Shown piece by piece: positions 25,025 to 36,803 of a DNA stretch of 64,000 nt (position 1 is the stretch's first letter; every line of letters starts with the position of its first letter). Source of the stretch: Rotaria sordida. Lineage: Eukaryota; Rotifera; Eurotatoria; Philodinida; Philodinidae. A model generated the notes under the pieces. The model was not told where the DNA came from. It made no database searches and saw only the letters and a program-made list of their open reading frames with translations. Both the position numbers and the translations under genes were made by a program. The stretch spans positions 41,308 through 105,307 of the forward strand of contig CAJNOL010000758.1 in the NCBI GenBank assembly GCA_905250125.1, given 5' to 3'.

Positions 25025-26263
25025 TCAATCATTGTCATCACTATCCGATGTCTGAATCATCCGACGCATTTCTCGAAACAGTGTGAAGATGCTTGAGAAA
25101 ACATGTTCCAATGTAATTTCCGAATAAGTTGTCCGGTGTTTTACTTTAGAGACCCGTGTAATCGTTGGTAAAACAAGAACCTCTTGTTCAGATGGATATT
25201 CTGAAATACTCTGTAGGTCGATGGCAAATATTCGAAAACGTTTGATGTGATAGATTAAGAGTACTAATACATTGTCATTTCCTGCAGGCGACTGTTGTTT
25301 CATAAATGACTCGGCAACTTTTCGGTTCTTTGACGTCGATGTCAACGCTTTGCTATATATGAACTTGTTTTTTTTGTATTTCTTCAATTCTTCTTTAGTA
25401 ATAGATAATCCGCGGTAAGTGCGTCCTGTGAAACGATATTGTTTTATTTCAGCAAAGGGGTAAATAGCTCGAAGAAATAGAATAGGCCAATGGAGTTGAT
25501 TGCAACTCGATTCCGTTGTACGCCCATATCGCATATCCTCGTTCGCTTGCTGCGCTATTGTACTCATCTGCCTAGTCACTTGTGTTAGTGACTCGATGAA
25601 ATCGTCACTGTCGATATTCATTAGATCGTCAATCGGTCGATCAGCCAATTTTTGGTTGATAGTATTAAAAAAGCTCGATTCAACAGTATAAGCATGAAGA
25701 AAATGAACTGCGTTATTCGTGTCACGACCTTTTTCCAGTAGATGCCAAAATTTGTTCTTATCTTCTGCTTTGGCAATGTCTGGATCGAGACACATTGCTT
25801 TGAAGCAAAGACCTACAGTTTCTATTGTAATATTCAAAACTTGTGGAGAATGAGCGATAAACATTGTGAATCCCCTTTGAGATCTAGCAATCCATTCAAA
25901 TTCTTTTTGAATTTTCTGATTGTCACTAATGAAGAAACGCGACGTTGGTCGATCAAAGAGCTTCTTCATTTTGTCAGATCGAGCTTCTTGGAAAGGTGTC
26001 TTTTTGCGATGATTAGAAACCTGTCGAAGAGCATCGTGTTCAAGCAGCAGTTGAACGATTTCGATATGACGATAACGAGTTGCTAAGTGAAGAGCAGTGT
26101 CGCCTGTCTCTCGTTCGCTCATATTGATCTGTTTAATTGACATTGTTAGCAGATAACTCTTGACTTCCTCGATATTGCCTGATCGACAAGAAGTGAAGAG
26201 AGAAGGGGTTTGCTGGGCATCTATGGATGGCTTGACGTGCACACTATCTGAGCAGCAACTCAT
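25025..26263 (-). CDS. Ankyrin-repeat plus R-S-E ADP-ribosyltransferase
   Basis: An intronless frame of about 412 aa starts at ATG 26263; the preceding GTG at 26266 is not needed. Residue numbers here count from that upstream codon. Ankyrin-type repeats occupy about 24-105 (CRSGNIEEVKSYLL, TGDTALHLATRYRHIEIVQLL). A central helical region follows. The C-terminal half (about 265-390) is an ART fold with the three signature strands: Arg285 in RTYRGL, STS at 310-312 in KALTSTSKN, and the ARTT loop with E360-Q-E362. The ExE form is typical of arginine-directed mono-ADP-ribosyltransferases. No signal peptide or membrane segment is evident, so it is probably intracellular; substrate is unknown. Large families of such ART genes, often with repeat domains, are a bdelloid feature. 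Its tail is acidic (SDSDD). All catalytic positions look intact. Confidence 0.85.
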   Translation of the reverse strand: MSCCSDSVHVKPSIDAQQTPSLFTSCRSGNIEEVKSYLLTMSIKQINMSERETGDTALHLATRYRHIEIVQLLLEHDALRQVSNHRKKTPFQEARSDKMKKLFDRPTSRFFISDNQKIQKEFEWIARSQRGFTMFIAHSPQVLNITIETVGLCFKAMCLDPDIAKAEDKNKFWHLLEKGRDTNNAVHFLHAYTVESSFFNTINQKLADRPIDDLMNIDSDDFIESLTQVTRQMSTIAQQANEDMRYGRTTESSCNQLHWPILFLRAIYPFAEIKQYRFTGRTYRGLSITKEELKKYKKNKFIYSKALTSTSKNRKVAESFMKQQSPAGNDNVLVLLIYHIKRFRIFAIDLQSISEYPSEQEVLVLPTITRVSKVKHRTTYSEITLEHVFSSIFTLFREMRRMIQTSDSDDND

Positions 26264-26553
26264 CACTTGATTTCAATGAAAAAAGTCCGAACTATCGACA
26301 AGAATGGTTATCTAAAACAAATATGTTTAAACTAGTTAGAACTTAATGTGGTATTATTTGATTTTATGTTGCTTTCTGCAATTACAAATGAGTCCAGTGC
26401 AATTTATCTATCAAGCTTTTATTTGTAAAAGACAACATTGGATAAACCATTTCATATTTTCAAAGCGCTTCGTGACAATAAGTTTGAGTCAACAGTCATC
26501 GATAATTCTTTATTGTGATGCGCGACACCGATAAGTCCGTTGATCGAAGTGAA

Positions 26554-26648
26554 TTGGGTGTGGGTGTATAGATGTGAGTGTGGATACGGGTGTCGCTGAA
26601 GACAAGGCCTACACCCGCGCTCACACTGATTCACATTCGCACCCATAC
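26554..26648. repeat. Telomere-like G/T palindrome, copy 1
   Basis: The left half is G/T-rich (TTGGGTGTGGGTGTATAGA onward) and the right half is the C/A-rich complement (ACACCCGCGCTCACAC, then CGCACCCATAC). The halves form an imperfect hairpin around a GAAGACAAGG centre. The motif TGTGGG occurs in the left half. At least five further copies lie in this window. Confidence 0.6.
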
Positions 26649-26764
26649 TGTAGACTGAAGCCGTTAATTTAGATGGAAGTGCACGATATCATTGTTTCTC
26701 TTTATAATGTCATCATCAAATATACCACTAGGAACTTTCTCAATGATGTAGCAGCTGCAAGTAG

Positions 26765-26860
26765 TATAGATGGAATTGGTACTAGCGACTGGCAGGTCTA
26801 GGCCGGTTTGGTCTGGCTCAGTACCGGTACAGATTTTATATCGGTTGGTCTACTGATTGA
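26765..26860. repeat. Dispersed CCGGT-rich repeat, copy 1
   Basis: A GC-richer block containing GGCCGGTTTGGTCTGG, AGTACCGGTAC and ATCGGTTGGTC aligns in the same orientation with 40910-40998 (CCGGTCCGGTCTGA, AGTACTGGTACCAG, ACCGGTTGTC). The remainder of 26650-28080 is AT-rich DNA with no gene recognised. Confidence 0.4.
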
Positions 26861-28082
26861 TTTGTATCTTTTTCAAGTGTTAAATCCTGGCCTACTTGTC
26901 TGATATCCCTCTTGAAGGTGAGAGTGGCTAAGGATATTTCAGTGTTTGAATGAAGTGTGTAAGGGTGAGGCTTTGGGGATACAATAGTATCTCATGTTAT
27001 AGAGCACTCATACTTCGCAAGTGACTCACAATACGAGAGTGGACTTAGGCAATCGAATGAATATCCAAAAGCAGACTTGTTTGGGTGCTTGGATATTAGA
27101 TTTCTGTAAGATTGCGATCGTGATTGTTGATGGAAATCCACGAGTCATGAATTAATCAATAAAGATTGCTAAATTCTAGGGGTAAAGCAGATTCTTGATG
27201 AGGCATCGTGAAGCAGATATCCGTTACGTAAAGTTATTTAAGTTTTATTGGAAAATTTGTTTTCAAAACGGCTTTTTCTAATTTTTTTTGAAAGAATTCC
27301 ATCGATACAACATTTTTCAATTGTTACTATTCTACGAAATATTCGATTCTCTTCAAGACAAAACTGATTGAAGCAATATTAGACGAAAACTTGAGTCCAG
27401 TGTTACTGTCTGTGATGACTTCTCAAGCCACCATTAGTGGCATTGATAGTAGTACTATCCGAATAGAAATCTAATTGATTGACTCAATCTCATTTCTATT
27501 TTATTCTTGCGGACAAATAGATGTATCAGTAAAATTTTGTTTTTGATTGTTAGCAATGACAGTCGACATAGTGTTCCATATCATTTTATGATATAACGTT
27601 TTAAGAAAATGTTGAACAACTGACTAATCAATAAAAAATATCTTGCTATTTAAAATACTCACGACTGATGTTTACCGTCTTTGAGATGATATTACCAATA
27701 AAATGAAAAACTACAAAATGACTGACTATATTCGTTTGCAGCATGGAAAGGGTTACCTATCCATTTTGTTCTGTTTTATCTGTGTTTTTTTCTTGCTTTC
27801 AAAAGAATCGTATCACACTTGAAATTTTCGTTTCTTTCTACATCAACATACGATCGAAAGAAAGTATAAACATTGATGGCCGAAGACAATATTCAGTTGC
27901 TTAGCATTTTTAACGAATGAAACTGAATGGAAGACAAACATTCAAATTGACTTAATATTTTTTGCTCTCGCATTCATTGAGAGACAGAATGTTGTTAGAG
28001 TTGGCTTTTAAATAGCAACAGTATTATTTGGTGCAACTCAATGGAATAAAGTCGCTGTGTTCGTCGAACTTCTATTCTAGAA

Positions 28083-28326
28083 ATGAACGATAGATCTATT
28101 TTTACAGGTAAGCAATCATTAAAACTTTCTTCATGTAATTTTCAAATATTTTTAAAAAGATTTCATTTGCAGACTGAATTGTTCGAACAAAACCGTTTGT
28201 TTTTTCTCAATTCTGATTTTAGAACAGATGCATAATACAAAAATCGCTCGTCACGTTGACTGGCTTGATCTTCGAATGAATTGTCAAGAACTGTTATACC
28301 CTATTCCATCTTGCACAAACAATTGA
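28083..28326 (+). CDS. Tentative two-exon micro-gene, 42 aa
   Basis: Exon 1 (28083-28107) begins ATGAACGATAGATC and ends ACAG|GTAAGC, a strong donor. Exon 2 (28223-28326) follows TTTTAG and stays in frame to TGA. The peptide (MNDRSIFTEQM..., with ARHVDWLDLRMNCQELL) is amphipathic and has no recognised family. A TTTAAATAG box lies about 75 nt upstream. It could equally be a chance arrangement or the start of a longer gene. Confidence 0.25.
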
Positions 28327-28329
28327 CGA

Positions 28330-29614
28330 CAATATGAAATATATTCTAGTGTACTTCGTGGTCCTAATTTGGTACTGGTCTATAAGATGGTGGTTCATCT
28401 AGAATTATAGTAATGCTTAACAATGGAATCATGATTGTGATTAACTGTTATATACAACAAAAGTCTTTTTTTTATAGATGGTGATCGAAACTCTTATTCT
28501 TGTACCAAAATAGTCTGTAATATGTGTTTGTTTTTTTGAAAAATTTATTCAAAATAATCCCCAATTTTAAACTAAAACTTGAAAATAAAACCAACTCATA
28601 AGAATCTAATTCTATATTGACTCATAAGTCTCTACACCGAAATGAATCACACTCTATAATATAATGATAATATGATGAGATATGTTGCTATCTTTTGGTT
28701 TTATGCGCTCGTACTCATGCCAGTCTACATCATGTGTAGTCCGACCAGACTATATGTATATTAAGGTGTTGAACAGAAGCATTCTTGACAGTTATCATAC
28801 TTGCACTTTTCATAAATGTTATATCCATCGAACATATGGATTAATGTACTTATGTTGCCCAGAAAATAAGGCAATATCTGCTATAAATCCATACAATAGC
28901 TAGGAGTATTTATATTACAAGTTTTACTTTTAACAAAAACATACAGTTATAATTAGTTTATGAGCAATAACGAACGTATAAATGAATATGAAAACAAAGA
29001 AATATCTACTAACCAAACATCATTCTATTTATGTGTTTACGAAAAAAAAGCAGAGTAATATAAAATACAAAATAATAATACAGCAAGAACAACTACGAAA
29101 TAAACGGAACATGGAGTCAATATATAAGAAAAAAACTTGCAAGTGTAGTCCCATGAGGGACCAAAGTGTGAAACTCAAAAGTTCTAACTGTTATACATTT
29201 ATCATATATTGTCAGAGAGATTAAAATAATTTATTTAAAAAATGCCAAATGAATGACTAAACTAAAATGATAACAATTTTTAGGGTTGATGCGCAAGTTC
29301 TGAAATTTTATCATTTCGAAAATGTTTATATTTTGAATTACTATTCTACCAATTTATCAGATTTATTTAACATCGTTATACTGGAAAAGCTTATTTGTAT
29401 TGTCAGCCACATCTTTACTGCATACTTTCTTTTTCTTCTAATTATAATATATGTGATATATACAAAAAGAAGCGGCAAATATCATTTTATTTTTCATTTC
29501 GTCGGTTAGACTACCATATGGACGTGCTATACACATTGATTTAATCATCCAGTAAGCTTCTGAACACTCCAATAATTAGTCTATTTTAAGTCCAACTGTA
29601 GAGATGCATATTTA
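28330..29614. other. AT-rich intergenic region, no gene recognised
   Basis: Only low-complexity frames are present. I saw no domain, splice-consistent gene or structured repeat. Confidence 0.4.
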
Positions 29615-30282
29615 ATGCGGTGCGAAGCACAGCATTTATGTAGTCCTTCGCGAGTTTTCTTTCTCTTTTGTTTCCCTCGACGTACGCACCGAACGTTAGT
29701 GTTTTCTGTCGCGATGACCTTGAGAACAGAAAATCAGGAAATACTCGTACGAATACGAAGTCCAAGTATCAACATCAAAACGATACCATCTTTTCAGTTC
29801 ATTTAGAAAACACCTTCAATTTCCTCAGAAGTGGCTTCCCCAAAAATGACAAATTTGAAGGACTTTGATTTACTTTCATTTTGAGATAATTAAAATCGAA
29901 AAAATAAAATAAAGTTAGGTGCCACTCAATTTTCTCATATGTCAAACAGCTGTAATCACAGATGATTGTAGATAATGAATGATAAAGATAATTAAACAAT
30001 CAATTGAAATCGTCCTTCAGAAAAGTGTTCATAGGCTTTCATAGAGTTCTTGTAACGATCAATTTTATTATGGTACTTTCCATTTTTCTCACGAGTTATA
30101 TCAGCTGGCTCATGAAAAAGTAATTTTTGGAATTCGAATGATGCAAAGAAATGTCTGTGTTCGGCAGCCTGTGCACAATTCAACTAGAAATGACGACTGC
30201 TATTAACTCGACAATCGAATTTTCGTTTTCTACAAAATATCGTTTTTTCAAAAATTCGAGAGATTCGTGCTTCGCACCGCAT
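29615..30282. mobile_element. Element bounded by 16-bp terminal inverted repeats
   Basis: ATGCGGTGCGAAGCAC at 29615-29630 is matched by its exact reverse complement at 30267-30282. The 668-bp span contains a minus-strand frame at 29992-30183 with protein-like composition (HRHFFASFEFQKLLFHEP, then YKNSMKAYEHFSEGRFQ) that I do not recognise. The superfamily is unknown; a target-site duplication was not clear. Confidence 0.5.
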
Positions 30283-31926
30283 TTCGTACTCGAGTCGAAA
30301 CTCGAATACCATCTAGTTGACAATAGTTTGACTAACTATTTTAATAGAAGAGAACAACATAGAATTTTTGCTCTGACTTATCTTCTATCTATTTTGGAGT
30401 AAAAGTCGTAGCTAATAACAATGAATTTTAATTATCCAAAGGATTTTTTCGAAGCATTTATTCATTTAAAAACTAATCCTATGAAAACAAAAAAACACTT
30501 TTTTTACCTGCTTAACAATTTCTATAAGATAAGAGAATGTTAATGTATAAATACAGCCCTACAATATCCAATAATCAGCGCACAAGTTGTTGACGACTGT
30601 TCATACTGAGTGAGAAAAAAGTATATTCTTCAGTTAGATGAAGGCAATAGATTAAGGGATAGAATCGGTATGATTTCATTAATTGGAGATTCCATAAAAT
30701 ATTTCAGCTAAAGAGCATGCAGCTTTGTTCGGAATGATCTCCTATTCGAGCAATAAGTGAAGTCAATGAATATTATTTTGCCATGATCAACAGGTATTCT
30801 TTCTTTTATTGGAAAGTTTATTAAATTTCCACGTAATAGAATACCATTTCTATGAGCAAATGGTTGATTGATACAAAATTTTTATAATGCTCTTTAAACT
30901 TGTTTATTAATGAAACCTCAAGGATACTTATTTATTGAATCATAAGGCCATGCGAAGTGACTCCTTTTCGTCTATGCATGCTTGAAAAGTTGAAAAATGT
31001 CTAGTTGCGTGTGTCAATATCGCAGATAGAATTCGCTTTTTCATGTATTGAATGGATGCGTAGATATGGATGAGTGTGTGTCGAAGCTATCACGATACAT
31101 TTCAATTCGGCAAAGGGTCTTAGCATGTGACTTGAATCTCTAAGTCGATTCAATTCCATAGGAAAGTATCAATGCAGCATAACTTGACACTGTTCTATCG
31201 AAACAGAATGAAGGTGCGGATGTGGATGGATGAATTTATAATACACAGATTCAAATCATCATACGACACATTCCAACTATTGCTTAGATAATTATTATTA
31301 TGTACGTTTAGAATCTAATATCAGATAGAAAGATTATAAAATGAAGATCTTGCCCTTTTGAAATTTATTTCATTTGCTAAATCGAGTTACGTACAACGCG
31401 AAAAATAAGTGTACCATTTCTACAGATTATGATGCTGAACTTTCTAATTGTGGTGTGTCTGATATGTTTGCTTTTCACTATTTTGTTCCTAATATTGTAT
31501 ATGCGAAATAGGGGATCAATGAGAAAGATAGTGAATATTGGTTTTTGATTTTGACTGTGAAACTTATTTTATTGTTTATTGATTGGAAGAGAAACATGAG
31601 TTTTCTTTTATTTTATGAAATACACATATTTCAAGCTGACCAAGCGTTTTTATAGAATAGTTTTTCATTCGTATGTTATTTTTGTTGTGCTTAGATAGCT
31701 AATGTCATTGTAACTCCTGACTACACTGCTTCCATTTCGGAGAACCTATCGCGTGGAGATTTCTTTTATATAAAGAAAGTTTTCAGAGTACAATTCGTAT
31801 TTGTTACTAATTGAACTTGAACATTGTAAACGGATCATTCATCATATACATAGTATATTGTTCACCATCTGTAAAATTCTTTCGAAAAATCAGTAGACAT
31901 TCCACTATCGAAGAGATAACACGGAT
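30283..31926. other. Intergenic region, no gene recognised
   Basis: About 1.6 kb of AT-rich DNA with only short frames. Short G/T-rich patches at about 31050-31080 (GATGAGTGTGTGTCG) and 31205-31230 (GGTGCGGATGTGGATGG) resemble single arms of the telomere-like palindromes. Confidence 0.4.
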
Positions 31927-32008
31927 AGATGGGTGTGGATGTAGATACGAATGTGAGAGCGTGAGCGTGTGTTGGTGATGAGTTGAGTCACACCGACACC
32001 TATATCCT
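31927..32008. repeat. Telomere-like G/T palindrome, copy 2
   Basis: The left half GATGGGTGTGGATGTAGA, followed by further GTGAG/GTGTG words, is paired with a right half TCACACCGACACCTATATCC. It has the same layout as the copy at 26554-26648. Confidence 0.55.
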
Positions 32009-32274
32009 TCAACATTAGTCATTCATGACAGCATTTAACCATCGAAATAACGATATTTTCTTGACGTGAAAATACTGGGGATCATATTTTGACATTGACT
32101 TGTCAGCAGTAGCTGGCTTCATTTCATTTGACTATCAGCGATACTCAATAATGGTTTGCTCATATATTTCATCTATTTTCACGCTTGTAAAGTATGCCTA
32201 GTAGCACCACGTGTAAAAAAATACATTTTCTTCCTATCTTTGCTATCAATGCTGCACGGTTATTGTCATTAATA

Positions 32275-33284
32275 ACGTAGGTACTACTGCAGTTGAGGAA
32301 TGCCATCACTATTAACGCGTACAGAACGGAAAACAAAAATATATTGGTTAAACATATAAAATCAATGTTTCTCGATAAGAAAAATAATTAGAATAGATGT
32401 CATATGAGAACGAAAGAATTCTATCAAAGCAAAAAAATGAATTAGACTACAGGATAAAGGAAACAAATTTGTAAAACTAAATTTTTAAATGGTTTATCAC
32501 CAAATTCCTGACGCCTCATAAATTCTTGTAAATAAGTGGGTAATAAATTTCGTGAAAAACCACCTTGTTTTTTTTTGTTTTCGTTTAACGCGCATCCAAA
32601 TATTTTCATTATTCTGGGTATGTACACCAATTGTAGGATCAACAAAACGTAAGGGAATGATGAACTGTTAGATGAGTATAGTCGATGTTATTTGACAATT
32701 GAAAATAAGCCCTCACTCATCAGAATGTATTATTGAGCCTACAAGATATCCTGTGTAGCTGTTAACTAATGAAATTTTCTGATGTTGATAGTATCCAAAT
32801 CGTCAACATAAATAAGATCAGTCATTTTATTTTATTTTTAATATTGTAGCACAGCAAAAAAATCGAGAATTTTTTGTTATGACAACACAGGGAGTACATC
32901 CGGTATATATATGTAAATTTTTCTGTTTCAACAGTAATTGTTAGACATTCTTTATTCGTTTTTTAAAATTTTAATTGAAAGAAATCTTTTTATTTTATTC
33001 TCGAAACCGGCTTTCTCTTTATTTCTCTTTATCTTTCTACAGACAACAATCATACTGAATACTTCCAACATTTTCTTAATTAATAACCTTTTATATCTTT
33101 AATTAATATACATCATTACTATTCCCTCTTGTCAAAAATCAGACATACTGTTTTCATATGACATCTATTCTCATTTTTTTCTTATCGAAAAACATCGGTT
33201 TATATGTTTAACCAATAAATTTGTTTCCCGTTCTGTACGCGTTAACCATGATGGTGTTCTTCCACTGCAGTAGTACTATAACGT
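32275..33284. mobile_element. Foldback element with a Merlin/ISXO2-like transposase relic
   Basis: The arms 32275-32366 and 33200-33284 are about 90-bp inverted copies (shared: GTACTACTGCAGT, TTAACGCGTACAGAACGG, ATTGGTTAAACATATA). On the minus strand inside, at about 32660-32440, a frameshifted relic reads FVDPTIGVHTQNNENIW, then after a shift LLPTYLQEFMRRQEF. This corresponds to the C-terminal end of ISXO2-like/IS1595-type DDE transposases (VDP-TGxHTQ-IE-W ... YL-EFMWRR). The rest of the transposase is missing or unrecognisable. Confidence 0.7.
32440..32660 (-). pseudogene. C-terminal fragment of ISXO2-like transposase
   Basis: The DPTIGVHTQNNENIW block and the LPTYLQEFMRRQEFGDK block lie in neighbouring frames, separated by an A-run where the frame shifts. 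Upstream catalytic parts are not recognisable, so it is non-functional. The family identification rests on the spacing and residues of these two conserved C-terminal blocks. Confidence 0.6.
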
Positions 33285-33405
33285 ACAGAACGCAAGAAAA
33301 AAAATTATATTTATTTTATGCGTCGTTCAAAATAAAACGAGCAGAAGAAGAGAAAAATTATATGCGTTTACACTATTTATTGAGTAGCCATTTCAGAAGC
33401 ACAAT

Positions 33406-34784
33406 ATGACATTGGACGAAACGATGTTTGAGACATTCAATCTACCTTTGCCAAAAATGGAACGAAGAAATGTTTCTGTGCTAACTATTGTGATATTCGT
33501 CTACATATTGCTGATTTTAGTGAGCACTCTATTGTTTGTCAGCGCCGTTAGCCAAGACTTCATATCGTACAAACCTGATATTTTCGATTGGCTTTTGATG
33601 ATAACTTTCGTTGTTGCTATTAGTACTTTCATCTTAGTTGCCAGTAGTTGGTTCATGTGGCATAAAATAGATGAATTGAATCGAGCCAGATCGACGCATC
33701 CTATCGTTACTTGTAATTCAAAATTAATCCAATGGACATACAATGCAGACGAATGGGATAGGTAATCAAAATAATATAAACAGAAGTGTTGGTGTTCCAT
33801 AATTTTTTCTTTCCAATAGTAATGCTTCTTTGATGGAGGTTTTAAAATAATAGGTCAAAATAATTGTTTTCCATTTGTCGAACGTTCGATCTTTACAGAA
33901 CTAATTCTTTTTCTTCTCCTGGTCGGTCAGATTAGAAGAATTGAGATCGTTTCACGACATTCAAGCAGGTTATACTCTTGATAACTGTACTACGTTGAAA
34001 AAGATAATACGAAGACCTGAATGTGTATTCTTTCACATTGTCGTACTGCTAACAATATAAGACTTGACAAATTTTTTCAGAACTCTTATTACTAGATTTT
34101 GTAGAGAATCAAAAAGCTATTTTATCAAAAAACACTCAAATCAAATCGTTGAGAACTGTGAAAAATATTCAAGAAATATTGTAGGGTCTATTCGTTGTGT
34201 CGCATTTCGTAGAGGATCTTACTATGTTCATGACTAATTACCTGGCAGAGTTTCCAAATTATAGGGTCTTCAAAAAGTGTCGTTTTTTCCTACATTTGAA
34301 ATAAACGTTTTACCGTGCTTTTAGATATGTGACGTATATATATAAATATCAACGTTTGGTCTCTCCATTAGTTTGGTGGTGGTATAGTCGATGTAGACAA
34401 TTCAGACGTCGTATTATTTGTAATCGTGATGGAGGTCACATAGTGTTGTCTAAAACCGGTATACTCATCGACGATCTATTTGTTGTCCATTTTCGTCCAG
34501 ATGGACTCATATTTAGTCAGGCAGAGTTGTTTGACTTTGATCAACAAACCATATTACGCTTGCACTTACTTGCTCTTCGAAATGCAAAAACCAACGCACC
34601 GATATATGCTCCATGCCATGTCGATATTTTCGTACCTCGCGCAATACAAGAGTCCAGGAAAAATCTCACATTAATAGTCGATTTTTTAAACGATAATTTA
34701 TTGAAAATAGCTGCCGGTGACACTGAACATTCAAACAAAACTCCAGAACACTTCGAAAAAAAGACGAAAACAATTGATGTTTGA
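33406..34784 (+). CDS. Two-TM protein with C-terminal soluble domain, two exons
   Basis: Exon 1 (33406-33761) ends GATAG|GTAATC; exon 2 (34325-34784) follows GCTTTTAG. The join keeps frame (D-R-Y) and gives 271 aa. Two hydrophobic segments lie at about residues 24-48 (LTIVIFVYILLILVSTLLF) and 60-86 (WLLMITFVVAISTFILV), separated by a short loop. The C-terminal ~170 residues begin with an aromatic/basic stretch (PLVWWWYSRCRQFRRR) and then a mixed domain (GGHIVLSKTGILIDDLFVV, HFRPDGLIF). No family is recognised. It lies directly downstream of the foldback element, whose right arm ends about 120 bp before the ATG, so the promoter may overlap the repeat. An alternative terminal exon may exist at 33931-34060. 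Confidence 0.6.
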
Positions 34785-35793
34785 CTTGGTTCCGTATCGA
34801 CTGTGTTGAGCTCGAACCAAAAACGTAAAAGGCTTTCCCATTGATTTACATATATTCATTTATACAGACGATTTTTTTTATTGAATTTATTATTGGTGTT
34901 TGTAAATTGTTTAAAGAACAAGTTAGAAATATTAAGGATTTATTCTTCCTTATGAACCATATATGTGCATGTTTATTTTCTGTCTCTTTCTGGTATGTGC
35001 CTGTTTCTTTAGTTCTTCTTCATCATTGAAAATTATTCTTTCGTTTCCTTTTATTATATACTCTACATTCGTTTCTATTCTCTCTCGGTCAATGAACATT
35101 GATATTGACCTTGATCTTTTTTTATTCTTTTTGCGTATTAACTTTTCTGTTGCATATTTTATAATATGTGATACAGTTATCATCATATATACATATATAT
35201 TCCTTGTTCTATTCTCTTCTTCTTGATTCTTTCATTCTTTCGTTCTTTCGTTCTTCATTATTGAAATAAAATTGAACTCACGTTCAACAAAATACAAAAT
35301 TTACAAGAAAAATGTTAATAGCTAGGGTTAGTTGATTGTCAACAATTAACTTCCGAATGTGGAGTGTAACTGTCGGTGTGGGTAGATCAGGAGAAGACTC
35401 ACACTTATACTCTCATATGAGGACAAGGTTCTGCATATAAAACAGATGCTATGAAAGACTTTTACTTAGAAACAGAAAATTTACTGCCATTATTCGCAGT
35501 TCTTATATTTCTACCAATAGCTAAGAAATTTTATGCGTAATGTTAGATTTATTGTATCTTTGCAAGTACAATAGATATCAATACTTCATACGTATATTAT
35601 AATTGACTGTCTGCACCATTGAAATAATATGTAAGGAAATAAAACTGATAATAGAAATAAAAACTTTGTATACAAATTTACAGCATATATCACAAATTAT
35701 AAAAACTATGGAACTCATATTTCAACAATCAATATCTAAAATAAGTGCCGATATATAAATCAGTTTATATTATCAAAAGCCATAATGAAGATT
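34785..35793. other. AT-rich intergenic region with telomere-like repeat copy 3
   Basis: No gene was recognised. At 35357-35413 a G/T-rich half (ATGTGGAGTGTAACTGTCGG, then TGTGGGTAGA) is followed by ACTCACACTTATACTC, a shorter and more decayed version of the G/T palindrome. Pyrimidine-rich low-complexity sequence fills about 35000-35260. Confidence 0.45.
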
Positions 35794-36129
35794 TTATTTT
35801 GGTGTCAATGGATATTCACAAACACCATTTGAATATTGAATAATGGCATCAACAACGATAGCGTGTGTAGCAACACTGATGATTGGAAAAGGCAAAGCCG
35901 ACAAAAGATTAGAATCATCATGGTAGAGTATGAAAATAGTACACAGATCGCCAACTTGTATGGTAATTATACAACCGAATGCTATGTGTGCTCTTGCGGA
36001 AATAGACTCATCCTCATGCTTCACATAATCGTCGAGCTTATTAATGTCATACATACAATATAAACCTTGTGGAACTGTTGGATAATCAAACGACACAGCG
36101 CTCATTAGTTCTGTCGTTAATTGGATCAT
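35794..36129 (-). CDS. Possible 111-aa protein of unknown function
   Basis: An open frame runs from ATG (context CATAAATGATC) to TAA. The amino-acid composition is protein-like, with a hydrophobic stretch in the second half (SALPFPIISVATHAIVVDAII) and YHDDSN before it. The stop codon lies within an AATAAA-like context. No family recognised and no upstream exon found; it may be a remnant of a larger gene. Confidence 0.35.
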   Translation of the reverse strand: MIQLTTELMSAVSFDYPTVPQGLYCMYDINKLDDYVKHEDESISARAHIAFGCIITIQVGDLCTIFILYHDDSNLLSALPFPIISVATHAIVVDAIIQYSNGVCEYPLTPK

Positions 36130-36803
36130 TTATGCGTCATTTTGGATACAAATATGTGGCACTGTGTTGATAAGACAGAAGCACAAATGTCCTTTGTATG
36201 AATAAAAGTAAAAGAACTACTTTATTCAAAAGATATAAAAAATCAAATAATTATGGCTGTCTGAGAATTCTTCTCAAAGTCCTCAGAATGAAAAGAAAAT
36301 GTATAAAGTATATTTCACTTCTCTGTGGAGATGAAAGCCCTTTTAATCATGTGTTGATGCAAGGCATATGAACTTTGCGTCTTTTATTCCATAAACAGAA
36401 CCGACAAAGATAAACAACTGCTAGAGATGTTTTCTTGGTCTAGACGAAGAAAATGCGCAAAAATATTACGAGAATACATGAATGAAAAAAAAAATAATGA
36501 AATAGAATATATGCCTTGATGTGCTCAGAGTTGATGTGAAACTCTGCTGCTGTATTAATCGACTAGTATAGACTGTTATAAAATGAAAGAACTCAAGAAT
36601 GGCTTGTAGCGGTGAAAATATTTAATATTTCCCTATTTTCATTCCCAATATATTTACACACACACACATTTTACTAGTTTTCGAACAGATGATACACACC
36701 CACAGCAGAGTTGCTAGATAAAAAAGTTGAAAATCGGAATTTTCATTTTCAAAATCGGAAAACAGTTGGAATTTTTCCTGCTATATCAGAAGATCTGGCA
36801 TCC

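Noticed and set aside
29121..29200. Possible tRNA-like or small RNA hairpins in AT-rich stretches.
   Set aside because: No cloverleaf with conserved D- and T-loop bases could be drawn here or elsewhere in the window.
33221..33409. A 62-codon frame just upstream of the two-TM gene.
   Set aside because: It overlaps the right arm of the foldback element and is not in frame with the downstream gene.
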